Assembly (NCBI GenBank): GCA_018969805.1 | Contig: JAGWXQ010000085.1 | Span: 1 to 6,860, forward strand | Length of the DNA: 6,860 nt | Reading direction: 5' to 3' | DNA from: Paenibacillaceae bacterium | GTDB taxonomy: Bacteria > Bacillota > Bacilli > Paenibacillales > YIM-B00363 | In this document: positions 1-5,491 of the stretch, in pieces | Layout: each line of letters begins with the position of its first letter | Numbering within the stretch: the first letter of the stretch is position 1 | Position numbers and translations under genes: made by a program | Notes under the pieces: generated by a model | Databases searched by the model: none | What the model saw: the letters and a program-made list of their open reading frames with translations, nothing else | What the model was told of the DNA's origin: nothing

Positions 1-160
1 CTTCATCGTCAAGCGACTGCATGTGCATAAACGGACCGTCACCAAACGGCAAAAACGCAAACTGTTTTGCCTCCGGAAATCCTGGTATTCCTTCAGGAAA
101 ATGTGCACATTGCTCGGAACTGACCTCTACTTCACCTGCATACACCGTTTTGATGTTCAT
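1..160 (-). CDS. fliW: Flagellar assembly factor FliW, N-terminal part (3' end outside window)
   Basis: The 53 visible codons read MNIKTVYAGEVEVSSEQCAH and continue with FPEGIPGF at residues 21-28, followed by an FAFLPF strand. This matches the start of the FliW family: a short beta strand, then a conserved F-x-x-GIPGF turn and a leucine/proline-rich strand. In B. subtilis FliW binds flagellin (Hag) and, when free, binds the RNA-binding protein CsrA, relieving repression of hag translation. The ATG at 160 was chosen because it begins the family alignment and follows GGAGAAAGG at 172-180. An overlapping ATG at 164 is in another frame that stops after a few codons. The gene lies 53 bases after the DUF6470 gene, the usual order; csrA and flagellin genes would be expected just beyond the left edge. 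The frame is open to the window edge. Family identity is confident; the function is carried over from B. subtilis. Confidence 0.9.
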   Translation of the reverse strand, partial: MNIKTVYAGEVEVSSEQCAHFPEGIPGFPEAKQFAFLPFGDGPFMHMQSLDDE

Positions 161-171
161 CCATCGCACAC

Positions 172-180
172 CCTTTCTCC
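172..180 (-). promoter_or_regulatory. Ribosome binding site of fliW
   Basis: The minus strand reads GGAGAAAGG, then 11 bases to the ATG at 160 (about 10 from the AAAGGG core). It decides the fliW start, since no in-frame ATG precedes it closely. Confidence 0.6.
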
Positions 181-213
181 ATATAAATTCCCTTGCCATC
201 TATGTAAACACCA

Positions 214-789
214 TCACGCACGCACATCGAGCTTCGGAGGCGTAATGGTGAGGCTCGGCCACTGTGCCAATGAGGCTTGCCAATGCCCGCGTTCGAACGT
301 ATTGCTCGTCGCATGCGGTGTTGCCGATATGCGCACGTGTGAGGGCGTCACGTCGATTGCGACGGGCTTTGGCGCATAGGTGATGCGTACGTTTGCTATT
401 CCAGCTTCTCCATAGTACGGATACGGGTTATCGTACATCGCATTTTCATAAGCGATGTCGGCGATGACTTCGTTACCGGACGAACCATCAATTTTTGCCA
501 ATCGATCTCCGACTTCCGCAATGCGCGCGATCGCATCCAATACGAGTTGCTGTGCATTCTTCGTGTTGCGATCCAGCATATTGTGCAACGATCCCGAACC
601 AAGCGCATCCCAAGCAGCAGTGCTATCGATTGTCAGTGTGCCTTGTGTCATCGGTGCGCGAACCGATCCGTGTTGTGTTTCGATGTCGATGGATGCGCGT
701 TGCTGCCGCTGAACCAACATCCCCCGACCTGCCTCAAACGCAAGCTGTGGCTTTGTCGTATGCATCGTAATCATCGGCAAGAGGCGCAT
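214..789 (-). CDS. yviE: DUF6470 family protein (YviE-like), flagellar locus protein of unknown function
   Basis: This 191-residue protein resembles B. subtilis YviE, encoded at the same place between flgL and fliW. Features in order are an N-terminal MRLLPMITMHTTKPQLAFE strand, a basic glutamine-rich stretch (residues 26-40) and a TLTIDSTAAWDALG motif (51-64) typical of the family. A helical part at 74-100 (NTKNAQQLVLDAIARIAEVG and on) ends in GDRLAKID. Residues 131-191 form a beta-rich tail with alternating proline and hydrophobic residues, such as IDVTPSHVRI and PSLTITPPKLDV. There is no signal peptide, membrane segment or cysteine. The start at 789 was preferred to the longer frame from 882, because the extension would lie inside flgL and GGGGTGAT at 794-801 precedes 789 at good spacing. 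The gap to flgL is 17 bases, so the two are probably co-transcribed. No molecular function is known to me for this family; its constant position suggests a role in filament assembly or flagellin control. Confidence 0.82.
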   Translation of the reverse strand: MRLLPMITMHTTKPQLAFEAGRGMLVQRQQRASIDIETQHGSVRAPMTQGTLTIDSTAAWDALGSGSLHNMLDRNTKNAQQLVLDAIARIAEVGDRLAKIDGSSGNEVIADIAYENAMYDNPYPYYGEAGIANVRITYAPKPVAIDVTPSHVRISATPHATSNTFERGHWQASLAQWPSLTITPPKLDVRA

Positions 790-793
790 GTGG

Positions 794-801
794 ATCACCC
801 C
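794..801 (-). promoter_or_regulatory. Ribosome binding site of the DUF6470 gene
   Basis: The minus strand reads GGGGTGAT, with 4 bases to the ATG at 789 (6 from GGGGTG). It lies just after the flgL stop and supports the short start over the frame that opens at 882. Confidence 0.6.
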
Positions 802-805
802 ACGT

Positions 806-1702
806 TTATCTGAGGAAGTCGATGAGCGAGGAGCGAATGATGCGCGCCCCGACGGCGAGTGACGATTGGTACACGTTTTCACTCATTTTGAGGTTCATGA
901 CGACTTCAGAGATGTCGGCATCCTCTGTTTTCGATTGCAAATTTTGCAAATTGATCGATATATCTTCTAGACGACGCTCCGCCATCTCTAAGCGATTGAC
1001 TCTTGCCCCGACACTGGAGCGTGCATACAGCACTTCATCGAGTCGAGACGAAAGCCTGCTCACTGTTTCGTTGATCGATGCGACGTCATTGTTTTCCAAT
1101 GCCTTGGAAAAATCTTTCATCATCCGAAACAGCTGATCCGGTTCTCCCGGACCGCCGAATACCCGATTGCCCGTCACCCCGATCGGCAACGTCACATTGA
1201 CATTAATCTCGAATCGCACTTCAAGCATATCCGTTATATCGTTGACGGCACTGTCCATCGTATACGGCTGTTTTCCGGTTTGTTGTCCATTAAAAATGTA
1301 ATTTCCGTTGAGATCGCTGTTTCCGATGCCCACAAGCTGTTCGTACAGTTGCTCGACTTCAGCGCGGATCGCTTGTCGCGCTGCAGGCGACGACGTATCG
1401 CTCGCCGCTTGCACAGCAAGCTCGCGTGTACGGTGTATGACATCGGTCGTCTGCACGAGCATCGTGTCGGTATATTCCAGCCACGATTTTGCGGTGTCGA
1501 TATTGCGTTGATACTGCTCATTTTGTGCGACTTCGTTTCGGTAGCGCATCGCATACGAAAAGGCGACGGGATCCGATGATGGTTCGCTTACTTTTCGCCC
1601 TGAGGCAAGTTGTTCTTGTAGATCGTCAAGTCGCTTCATATTGTTCGTCATGTTTTGCAAAAAGCGCGTCTGTATCATAGACTGCGTCACCCGTTCTGGC
1701 AT
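806..1702 (-). CDS. flgL: Flagellar hook-associated protein 3, FlgL
   Basis: At 298 residues this is close to the usual length of FlgL. FlgL forms the second ring of the hook-filament junction on the outside of the cell, on top of FlgK and below the flagellin filament. The N-terminal coiled-coil segment (residues 3-35) ends in the LASGRKVSEPSSDP motif (32-45), shared with flagellins. Residues 128-140 (NSDLNGNYIFNGQ) match the FlgL signature 'G.YIF.G'. A short beta domain follows at 160-184 (VTLPIGVTGNRVFG). The C-terminal helix (about 225-298) ends in VGARIIRSSLIDFLR. There is no cysteine, as usual for exported rod and filament proteins. The start at 1702 fits the family's MPERVTQ(S)M opening and follows a GAGGGGGGG sequence; an in-frame TGA blocks an upstream start. 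It lies 54 bases after flgK. FlgN encoded upstream should be its export chaperone. Confidence 0.97.
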   Translation of the reverse strand: MPERVTQSMIQTRFLQNMTNNMKRLDDLQEQLASGRKVSEPSSDPVAFSYAMRYRNEVAQNEQYQRNIDTAKSWLEYTDTMLVQTTDVIHRTRELAVQAASDTSSPAARQAIRAEVEQLYEQLVGIGNSDLNGNYIFNGQQTGKQPYTMDSAVNDITDMLEVRFEINVNVTLPIGVTGNRVFGGPGEPDQLFRMMKDFSKALENNDVASINETVSRLSSRLDEVLYARSSVGARVNRLEMAERRLEDISINLQNLQSKTEDADISEVVMNLKMSENVYQSSLAVGARIIRSSLIDFLR

Positions 1703-1711
1703 CGTTTCATT

Positions 1712-1720
1712 CCCCCCCTC
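1712..1720 (-). promoter_or_regulatory. Ribosome binding site of flgL with a run of seven G
   Basis: The minus strand reads GAGGGGGGG, with 9 bases from the end of the G run to the ATG at 1702. The purine run is an acceptable Shine-Dalgarno sequence. An uninterrupted run of seven G is unusual for this position. Confidence 0.55.
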
Positions 1721-1756
1721 TATTGTTCACGCTTTGTGTATGCCCAAACATCCGCG

Positions 1757-3322
1757 CTATCTTCCGACGACCCCAAGTCCGTTAATGACTTTATCCAGCA
1801 GTTCGTCGTACACCGTCATCAGACGCGCAGCGGCATTGTACGCGTGCTGGTATTTCATCATATTCGACATTTCTTCATCGAGCGATACCCCGCTCATACT
1901 TTGTCTTCGGCTGTCTACTTGCTCGACAATGACTTGCTGCATGTCGCTTTGCCGCTTCGCCTCTTGTCCACGTACGCCGATGTTGCCGATGAGCGAACGA
2001 TAAAAACCATCGATGGAGCCATCAGACTGGATTGCCTCGCCAATGCCCTCCACGGAAAACGTCGTCTCATTGTTGCGTACGTTACTAATCAGCATGGCCA
2101 AGTCGCCATTTCCAGGCACGACGCGCTCGACACCATCGACGACCGACGTGCGCATGGATGCACTTACCAGTTTTGGATTGGCGAAAATTTCGGGATTGAC
2201 CGTCACACTGCGCGCGCTCATTTGCGTAAAGCCCGGACGGATCGTAAAAAAATCTTTTGCTTGTTCTCCATTGATGGGGTATCCGAGGCGGTGCAATTCA
2301 TTGAGTCCTTTGACCGTAACGATCGTATCTGCGGTCAGCGTCCGATTCGGACCCGAATACGTGACACCACCGAGCACTGTGCCCTCAGGAAGCACCGCTC
2401 CCCGTGGCAACGTCACAGTCATTTCGCCTTCGACGATGCCCTTGACGAGCGCATCGAGATGCTTTTGATAATACGGGATAATCTGCTGTTGCCCGAGCAA
2501 CATGCCATACATTTCTCCACTGCTCAAATCTTTGTTTTGGTACGCGGTCAGCAGCGCATTTTGGTCGAGCGGGGGTCCTTGTGTATTTCCCGTAACGAGG
2601 GCGATATTTCCCATCGATACGTTGTACCCATTTGGGTTGCGCTGCACGGTGAGGTTGATCATTTTTGAAAGCTCGTCAATGACGTTGTCCCGCTGATCGC
2701 GCAAATCGTTCGCGTTTTGATCCAGTCCTTCGACGCGGAATATTTGTACGTTTAAGTTGGCGACGGTTGCGATGTGTCGATTGATCTGCTCTGTCTTGAT
2801 CCGGATATTTTCATTCATATCGGACGCATAGTTATCTAGTTGCTGCGAAATATGGTTGATCGCATTGGTCATCGTCATCGCCCGCTCCAAAATGACTGTG
2901 CGCGACGTGACTTTATCTGGCTCTTTGCTGAGCTCTTGCCATGCGTTCCAAAACCCTTCCATCGTACTGCTGAGACCACCTTCACCGGATTCACTCAGCA
3001 TAATTTCTATTTTGTCCATAATTTCCCGACGCATCGTCCACTCGCCGTAAAATTTGTTTTCGCTCGCATATTGATCGTCCAAAAAGCCCTCGCGCACCCG
3101 ACGCACCGCGTCAAACTCGACACCTTGCCCGATCATACCGGGAGACTGACTGCGCGACAAACCCGGTGCTTCCATCGGCCGCGAGGCGACCATATGCACG
3201 ATTTGTCGCGAAAACCCTTTTGTATTTGCATTTGCGATGTTGTGTCCTGTCGTCGTCAATGCGGTTTGCTGGGCAAACAGCGATCGCTTCGACAGCTCGA
3301 TTCCCCCAAAAGTAGACGGCAT
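1757..3322 (-). CDS. flgK: Flagellar hook-associated protein 1, FlgK
   Basis: This 521-residue protein matches FlgK, the first hook-filament junction protein, secreted by the flagellar type III apparatus. The N-terminal D0 region carries TTTGHNIANANTKGFSRQ (23-40), the rod/hook/HAP signature. Helical D1 segments follow at about 75-225, including a conserved GGLSSTMEGFWNAWQELS stretch (115-132) and DLRDQRDNVIDELSK (206-220). A beta-rich insert at about 299-337 precedes KGLNELHRLGY (338-348). The C-terminal D0 helix carries SGVSLDEEMSNMMKYQHAYN (477-496) and runs to the end, matching the family's SGVNLDEE.A.L...Q..Y pattern. There is no cysteine. The ATG at 3322 sits 8 bases after GTGAGGAG (3331-3338) and begins the family's MPSTFGGIELSKRSL opening. 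The gene is 29 bases downstream of flgN and 54 bases upstream of flgL, consistent with one operon. Confidence 0.98.
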   Translation of the reverse strand: MPSTFGGIELSKRSLFAQQTALTTTGHNIANANTKGFSRQIVHMVASRPMEAPGLSRSQSPGMIGQGVEFDAVRRVREGFLDDQYASENKFYGEWTMRREIMDKIEIMLSESGEGGLSSTMEGFWNAWQELSKEPDKVTSRTVILERAMTMTNAINHISQQLDNYASDMNENIRIKTEQINRHIATVANLNVQIFRVEGLDQNANDLRDQRDNVIDELSKMINLTVQRNPNGYNVSMGNIALVTGNTQGPPLDQNALLTAYQNKDLSSGEMYGMLLGQQQIIPYYQKHLDALVKGIVEGEMTVTLPRGAVLPEGTVLGGVTYSGPNRTLTADTIVTVKGLNELHRLGYPINGEQAKDFFTIRPGFTQMSARSVTVNPEIFANPKLVSASMRTSVVDGVERVVPGNGDLAMLISNVRNNETTFSVEGIGEAIQSDGSIDGFYRSLIGNIGVRGQEAKRQSDMQQVIVEQVDSRRQSMSGVSLDEEMSNMMKYQHAYNAAARLMTVYDELLDKVINGLGVVGR

Positions 3323-3351
3323 CCGCTCCCCTCCTCACGTCGTACATATCG

Positions 3352-3840
3352 TCACGCCCGCCACTCGAAACGAAACGCGCGCCCGGACGTTTGCCGTGGA
3401 TGCATCGGTGCAGTGTACGTCCCGTCGCGTACCGTACCGGCAATGAGATCGAGTGTGCGGTGTACGTCATCCAGCGCTTGGCGCAACAAAATGACATTGA
3501 GCTCGTTTTTGGATGACAACTCAATAAGCACACCACGCAACTGATCGCGCACCCGCTCGCCGTACGCACGCTCCTCCTCCGTCGTACACAAAGACATGAC
3601 CTGATCCCACGACCAATCCTTGCTCGTTCCATTCGCCGCAAATATGTCCCGCATCACTGCCATCGATGCCTCAATCCGCTCAATCGTCTGCTGCTCACGC
3701 ACAGTAAGTGTGGCGACCATCTGCGCGTCTCCAGCGATCAGCGCAATGCGCTTCTCATCCGCGTATGCGATGCACTGTTCATAATGCTCCAACATCCGCT
3801 CCCAACCATCGACACATTGCGCAAACGAAATCGTACTCAT
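3352..3840 (-). CDS. flgN: Flagellar export chaperone FlgN (YvyG-like)
   Basis: This 162-residue, almost wholly helical protein sits immediately before flgK and matches the FlgN family in size and layout. FlgN binds the C-terminal helices of FlgK and FlgL in the cytoplasm and delivers them to the flagellar export gate. Visible features are long amphipathic helices at about 5-35 and 40-68 (with REQQTIERIE at 48-57), and a third at 85-138. The third contains the characteristic NELNVILLRQALDDVHRTLD stretch (112-131). The tail is short and aromatic, RAFRFEWRA, where many Firmicutes members have a similar F-x-x-x-A ending. The ATG at 3840 overlaps the flgM stop as ATGA (3837-3840) and has GAGGG at 3848-3852, so translation is probably coupled to flgM. 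Sequence identity across FlgN proteins is low; position and the N-x-x-N-x-x-LL helix carry much of the assignment. Confidence 0.9.
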   Translation of the reverse strand: MSTISFAQCVDGWERMLEHYEQCIAYADEKRIALIAGDAQMVATLTVREQQTIERIEASMAVMRDIFAANGTSKDWSWDQVMSLCTTEEERAYGERVRDQLRGVLIELSSKNELNVILLRQALDDVHRTLDLIAGTVRDGTYTAPMHPRQTSGRAFRFEWRA

Positions 3841-4130
3841 TTCTCATCCCTCACTGGGGTATCCAAGTGCCGCATCAGTTTTTCCGCAAGTGTATGGGCA
3901 TCGATCTTATACGTCCCATGTTCTACTGCGATGCGCAAATTGTCCACTTGCTCTGCACGCGTATTGCCTGTTTTTTGTGCCTCCAAAAGCTCCCTCGCTT
4001 GCACAGACAACACAATGGCATCTTTGCGCTGCGCACCGGATGCCGTTCCCGATGGCTCTGTCGCGTCTTTAGAAGACACAGAGCGGGTGTTGCTTGTCGA
4101 TGTGAGCCGTTGCCAGTCATTGATCTTCAT
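3837..4130 (-). CDS. flgM: Anti-sigma-D factor FlgM
   Basis: This 97-residue protein is the usual size of FlgM, which binds the flagellar sigma factor (sigma-D/sigma-28) and holds it inactive until the hook-basal body is complete. The N-terminal half (about 10-36) is rich in serine, threonine and charged residues and probably disordered. KDAIVLSVQARELLEA (36-51) corresponds to the family's 'D.v.lS..A..l' helix. RAEQVDNLRIAVEHGTYKID (58-77) plus AHTLAEKLM (78-86) is the sigma-binding C-terminal signature 'R...V..lk..i..G.Y.vd...iA.kll'. The start at 4130 gives the family's MKIN opening, with GGTGAT at 4136-4141. A sigma-D-like promoter lies about 72 bases upstream, consistent with autoregulation as in B. 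subtilis. The message contains a 12-bp hairpin within codons 16-26. The gene overlaps flgN by 4 bases. Confidence 0.95.
   Translation of the reverse strand: MKINDWQRLTSTSNTRSVSSKDATEPSGTASGAQRKDAIVLSVQARELLEAQKTGNTRAEQVDNLRIAVEHGTYKIDAHTLAEKLMRHLDTPVRDEK
4055..4084 (-). other. Hairpin potential inside the flgM message
   Basis: Arms GCTCTGT (4055-4061) and ACAGAGC (4078-4084) enclose GTCTT (4065-4069) and AAGAC (4073-4077). This gives 12 base pairs, a three-base loop (4070-4072) and a three-base bulge (4062-4064). It falls in codons 16-26 of flgM, the low-complexity linker, where the protein puts few limits on the bases. No T run follows on the minus strand, so it is not an intrinsic terminator. 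Whether it forms or matters in vivo is unknown. Confidence 0.45.
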
Positions 4131-4201
4131 CGTTCATCACCGCCTCTTCACCTCGTAGTGAGAAAATGGGTCGCCACACCGTGCTGCACTTGAATACTTC
4201 T

Positions 4202-4228
4202 GTATCGGCACAACAACACAAAACATGA
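4202..4228 (-). promoter_or_regulatory. Sigma-D-type promoter candidate upstream of flgM
   Basis: The minus strand has GCCGATAC at 4202-4209, matching 7 of 8 positions of the B. subtilis sigma-D -10 consensus GCCGATAT. The -35 element is poor: at a 15-base spacing the sequence is TCAT (4225-4228) against TAAA. The intervening DNA is T/G-rich. It lies in the 152-base gap between yvyF and flgM, with the -10 edge 72 bases from the flgM start, where a sigma-D promoter is known in B. subtilis. Position plus a strong -10 make it likely; the weak -35 keeps the confidence moderate. Confidence 0.55.
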
Positions 4229-4280
4229 AGAGCAAAATCGCGTCCGTGAATATAATTTTCTTACTCAAAGCAGTGATGTC

Positions 4281-4303
4281 GGTCAACGTATTCTGGTCAA
4301 CGT
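4281..4303. repeat. Short direct repeat GGTCAACGT at the end of yvyF
   Basis: GGTCAACGT occurs at 4281-4289 and again at 4295-4303, a 14-base period, straddling the yvyF stop codon. It may be chance. Confidence 0.4.
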
Positions 4304-4612
4304 TTTTTGGCATTTTTCGCAAATATTTCCCGCCTTCGTGTTCCCTTTGCACATGCGGCACGTATAAAACAAATTTGGATAAAATCGCGGGGACAGATGC
4401 TGCATGCGAATAAACTCTTGAATTTGTTTGACCGATACGCCCGTCGCCACACTAAGCGCATCGATCGACGCCTCTTCATCCTTGCGCAGATAATGGATGC
4501 ATTTTTGCAGTTGCGATTGGATGTTGTCCAAACAGTCAAGACACATCGCTGTGTGTCCCCTGAGCATTATTTTGCCACATTTTGGGCAATTGGTAACCGC
4601 AAGCTGCTCCAT
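4283..4612 (-). CDS. yvyF: YvyF-like flagellar operon protein (TIGR03826 type), zinc-knuckle/HTH
   Basis: This 109-residue protein lies between comFC and flgM, exactly where B. subtilis has yvyF. A first zinc knuckle is C9-x2-C12 with C24-x2-C27 and a second is C85-x2-C88 with C98-x2-C101. Between them is a helical segment whose residues 49-70 (starting SIDALSVATGVSVKQIQEFI) look like a helix-turn-helix. The YPNLFYTC run (78-85) echoes the family's 'FPN..Y.C'. The ATG at 4612 was chosen over an ORF start at 4645 because AAGGGAGG (4621-4628) precedes it by 8 bases and the family begins just before the first knuckle. The role is not established. The fold suggests a small regulator or adaptor that binds DNA or protein. 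It is separated from comFC by 136 bases with a possible terminator, and followed by 152 bases with the flgM promoter. Confidence 0.88.
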   Translation of the reverse strand: MEQLAVTNCPKCGKIMLRGHTAMCLDCLDNIQSQLQKCIHYLRKDEEASIDALSVATGVSVKQIQEFIRMQHLSPRFYPNLFYTCRMCKGNTKAGNICEKCQKTLTRIR

Positions 4613-4620
4613 AACCACGC

Positions 4621-4628
4621 CCTCCCTT
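4621..4628 (-). promoter_or_regulatory. Ribosome binding site of yvyF
   Basis: The minus strand reads AAGGGAGG with 8 bases to the ATG at 4612. It decides for that start rather than the ATG at 4645, which would place this sequence inside the gene. Confidence 0.65.
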
Positions 4629-4648
4629 GTGCAAACTATATGCATCAG

Positions 4649-4675
4649 TTATCGGAACGAGAGGACCAAAACATA
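4649..4675 (-). promoter_or_regulatory. Weak sigma-D-like promoter candidate before yvyF
   Basis: The minus strand has TCCGATAA at 4649-4656, 6 of 8 to GCCGATAT. The -35 at a 15-base spacing is only TATG (4672-4675) against TAAA. It lies 36 bases before the yvyF start and just downstream of the possible comFC terminator, a sensible place for a promoter. The match alone is weak. A TATTAT box also occurs at about 4670-4675 but has no partner resembling TTGACA. Confidence 0.25.
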
Positions 4676-4695
4676 ATACCGTACAGATGAAAAAT

Positions 4696-4733
4696 AAAAA
4701 AAAACCTTACAGAGGGAACATCGTATGGCTTTT
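4696..4733 (-). terminator. Weak rho-independent terminator candidate after comFC
   Basis: On the minus strand, CCATAC (4723-4728) and GTAAGG (4705-4710) can pair with one A-A mismatch around a 12-base loop. Nine T follow (4696-4704), and AAAA upstream (4730-4733) can extend the stem past a bulged G. It begins 15 bases after the comFC stop. The T run is convincing but the stem is short, so it may attenuate rather than stop transcription into the flagellar genes. Confidence 0.45.
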
Positions 4734-4748
4734 GATCCGTCTTATCGT

Positions 4749-5477
4749 TCAGCGCGCCCACGTCACCGCCTCAAACTGAATCGCCTTCGCGCTCGCGTCC
4801 CGAACCGGTATCGCGCAATGGTGCAGCGTACTCCCGGTCGTATACACGTCATCGACAAAGACGACGCGCACCTTCTCTGTGCGCTGTCTCTTCGCCCATC
4901 GACAAAACGCATCCCAACCGTGCTCGTGGATCGCAAACGCCCCCGCAACACTGCGCAACCGCGCTGCCTTCGACAACATGCTTTGCTGGGGGGTATGACG
5001 ATGTCGATCGACCAGGCGCAACAACGGCGCACGCATATGGCGCGCAACGCCTTGCGCAAGTCCGTAAATCGGATCAAACCCTTTTTCTTCATGGCGCTCT
5101 TGGCTCATCGGCACGTACGTGACGACCGTCGGGATGCGATCCGCGATGTGTCCACACGCCCGATGCATCATGCGCACAAATAGGGATGTCAGACGCGCAT
5201 CCCCTTTGTATTTGTAGCGAATGAGCCAATCCCGCATCAATGCATCATAACACACGGCACTGCCCGAGCGGACAACGATGCGCCGCATGCGCGGACAATC
5301 GCTGCACGAAGACGGTTTGCCACACGTACGGCAGTGTACATCCGTAATCCATGGGATGCGCGCCGCACAAGATGGACACAACATCGATCGCATACGCAAT
5401 CGTTTGTGGCATATGACACACCCCGATTGCGGCATGTGCCACAATCGCGGAACAAACTCCCGCAAAAAACGAACCAT
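4749..5477 (-). CDS. comFC: Competence protein ComFC, phosphoribosyltransferase-fold
   Basis: This 242-residue protein matches ComFC/GntX (the 'amidophosphoribosyltransferase-like' competence family), needed for DNA uptake in transformable bacteria. The N-terminus carries zinc-ribbon cysteines C20-x2-C23, C34-x2-C37, C49-x2-C52 and C58-x2-C61. A YKYKGD motif follows, then the family's 'P.S..R...KGFDP' equivalent (PMSQERHEEKGFDPIYGLAQ). The PRPP-binding loop VFVDDVYTTGST is at 206-217. The start at 5477 was chosen because GGAGGTG (5484-5490) precedes it at ideal spacing. An alternative ATG at 5495 overlaps the comFA stop as ATGA and would add six residues. The PRPP loop is intact, yet no enzymatic activity is established for the family. 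In other species ComFC interacts with ComFA, and adjacency here supports a shared complex. A possible terminator follows the gene. Confidence 0.93.
   Translation of the reverse strand: MVRFLREFVPRLWHMPQSGCVICHKRLRMRSMLCPSCAARIPWITDVHCRTCGKPSSCSDCPRMRRIVVRSGSAVCYDALMRDWLIRYKYKGDARLTSLFVRMMHRACGHIADRIPTVVTYVPMSQERHEEKGFDPIYGLAQGVARHMRAPLLRLVDRHRHTPQQSMLSKAARLRSVAGAFAIHEHGWDAFCRWAKRQRTEKVRVVFVDDVYTTGSTLHHCAIPVRDASAKAIQFEAVTWAR
5404..5444 (-). other. Hairpin potential near the start of the comFC message
   Basis: TTGTGGCATATG (5404-5415) and CATGTGCCACAA (5433-5444) are near-perfect inverted repeats with a 17-base spacer. The comFC transcript would form an 8-bp stem, one C-A mismatch and three more pairs. 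It begins about 33 bases after the comFC start and codes for the region around C20 and C23. Chance is a real possibility. Confidence 0.35.
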
Positions 5478-5483
5478 CGCCCG

Positions 5484-5490
5484 CACCTCC
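5484..5490 (-). promoter_or_regulatory. Ribosome binding site of comFC
   Basis: The minus strand reads GGAGGTG, then 6 bases to the ATG at 5477. It favours this start over the ATG at 5495, which has only AAGGAT close upstream. Confidence 0.65.
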
Positions 5491-5491
5491 G

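Noticed and set aside
180..208. TTTACA - 17 bases - TATATG on the minus strand before fliW
   Set aside because: It resembles a sigma-A promoter, but the start point would fall at about 173, within the fliW ribosome binding site, leaving too short a leader. Probably chance in A/T-rich spacer.
323..330. Perfect GCCGATAT sigma-D -10 on the plus strand
   Set aside because: It is antisense inside the DUF6470 gene, with no TAAA at 14-16 bases upstream and no plus-strand gene downstream.
1655..2668. 337-codon open frame on the plus strand opposite flgK and flgL
   Set aside because: It lies fully antisense to two confidently identified genes, has no recognisable domain, and its composition (many R, H, C) is that of a shadow frame.
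4137..4361. 74-codon minus-strand frame with a hydrophobic segment between yvyF and flgM
   Set aside because: Its start is inside yvyF in another frame, it runs through the flgM promoter region, and no ribosome site or family resemblance supports it.
4540..4557. GACACA / TGTGTC hairpin within yvyF
   Set aside because: A 6-bp stem with a 6-base loop is expected many times by chance in a window this long.
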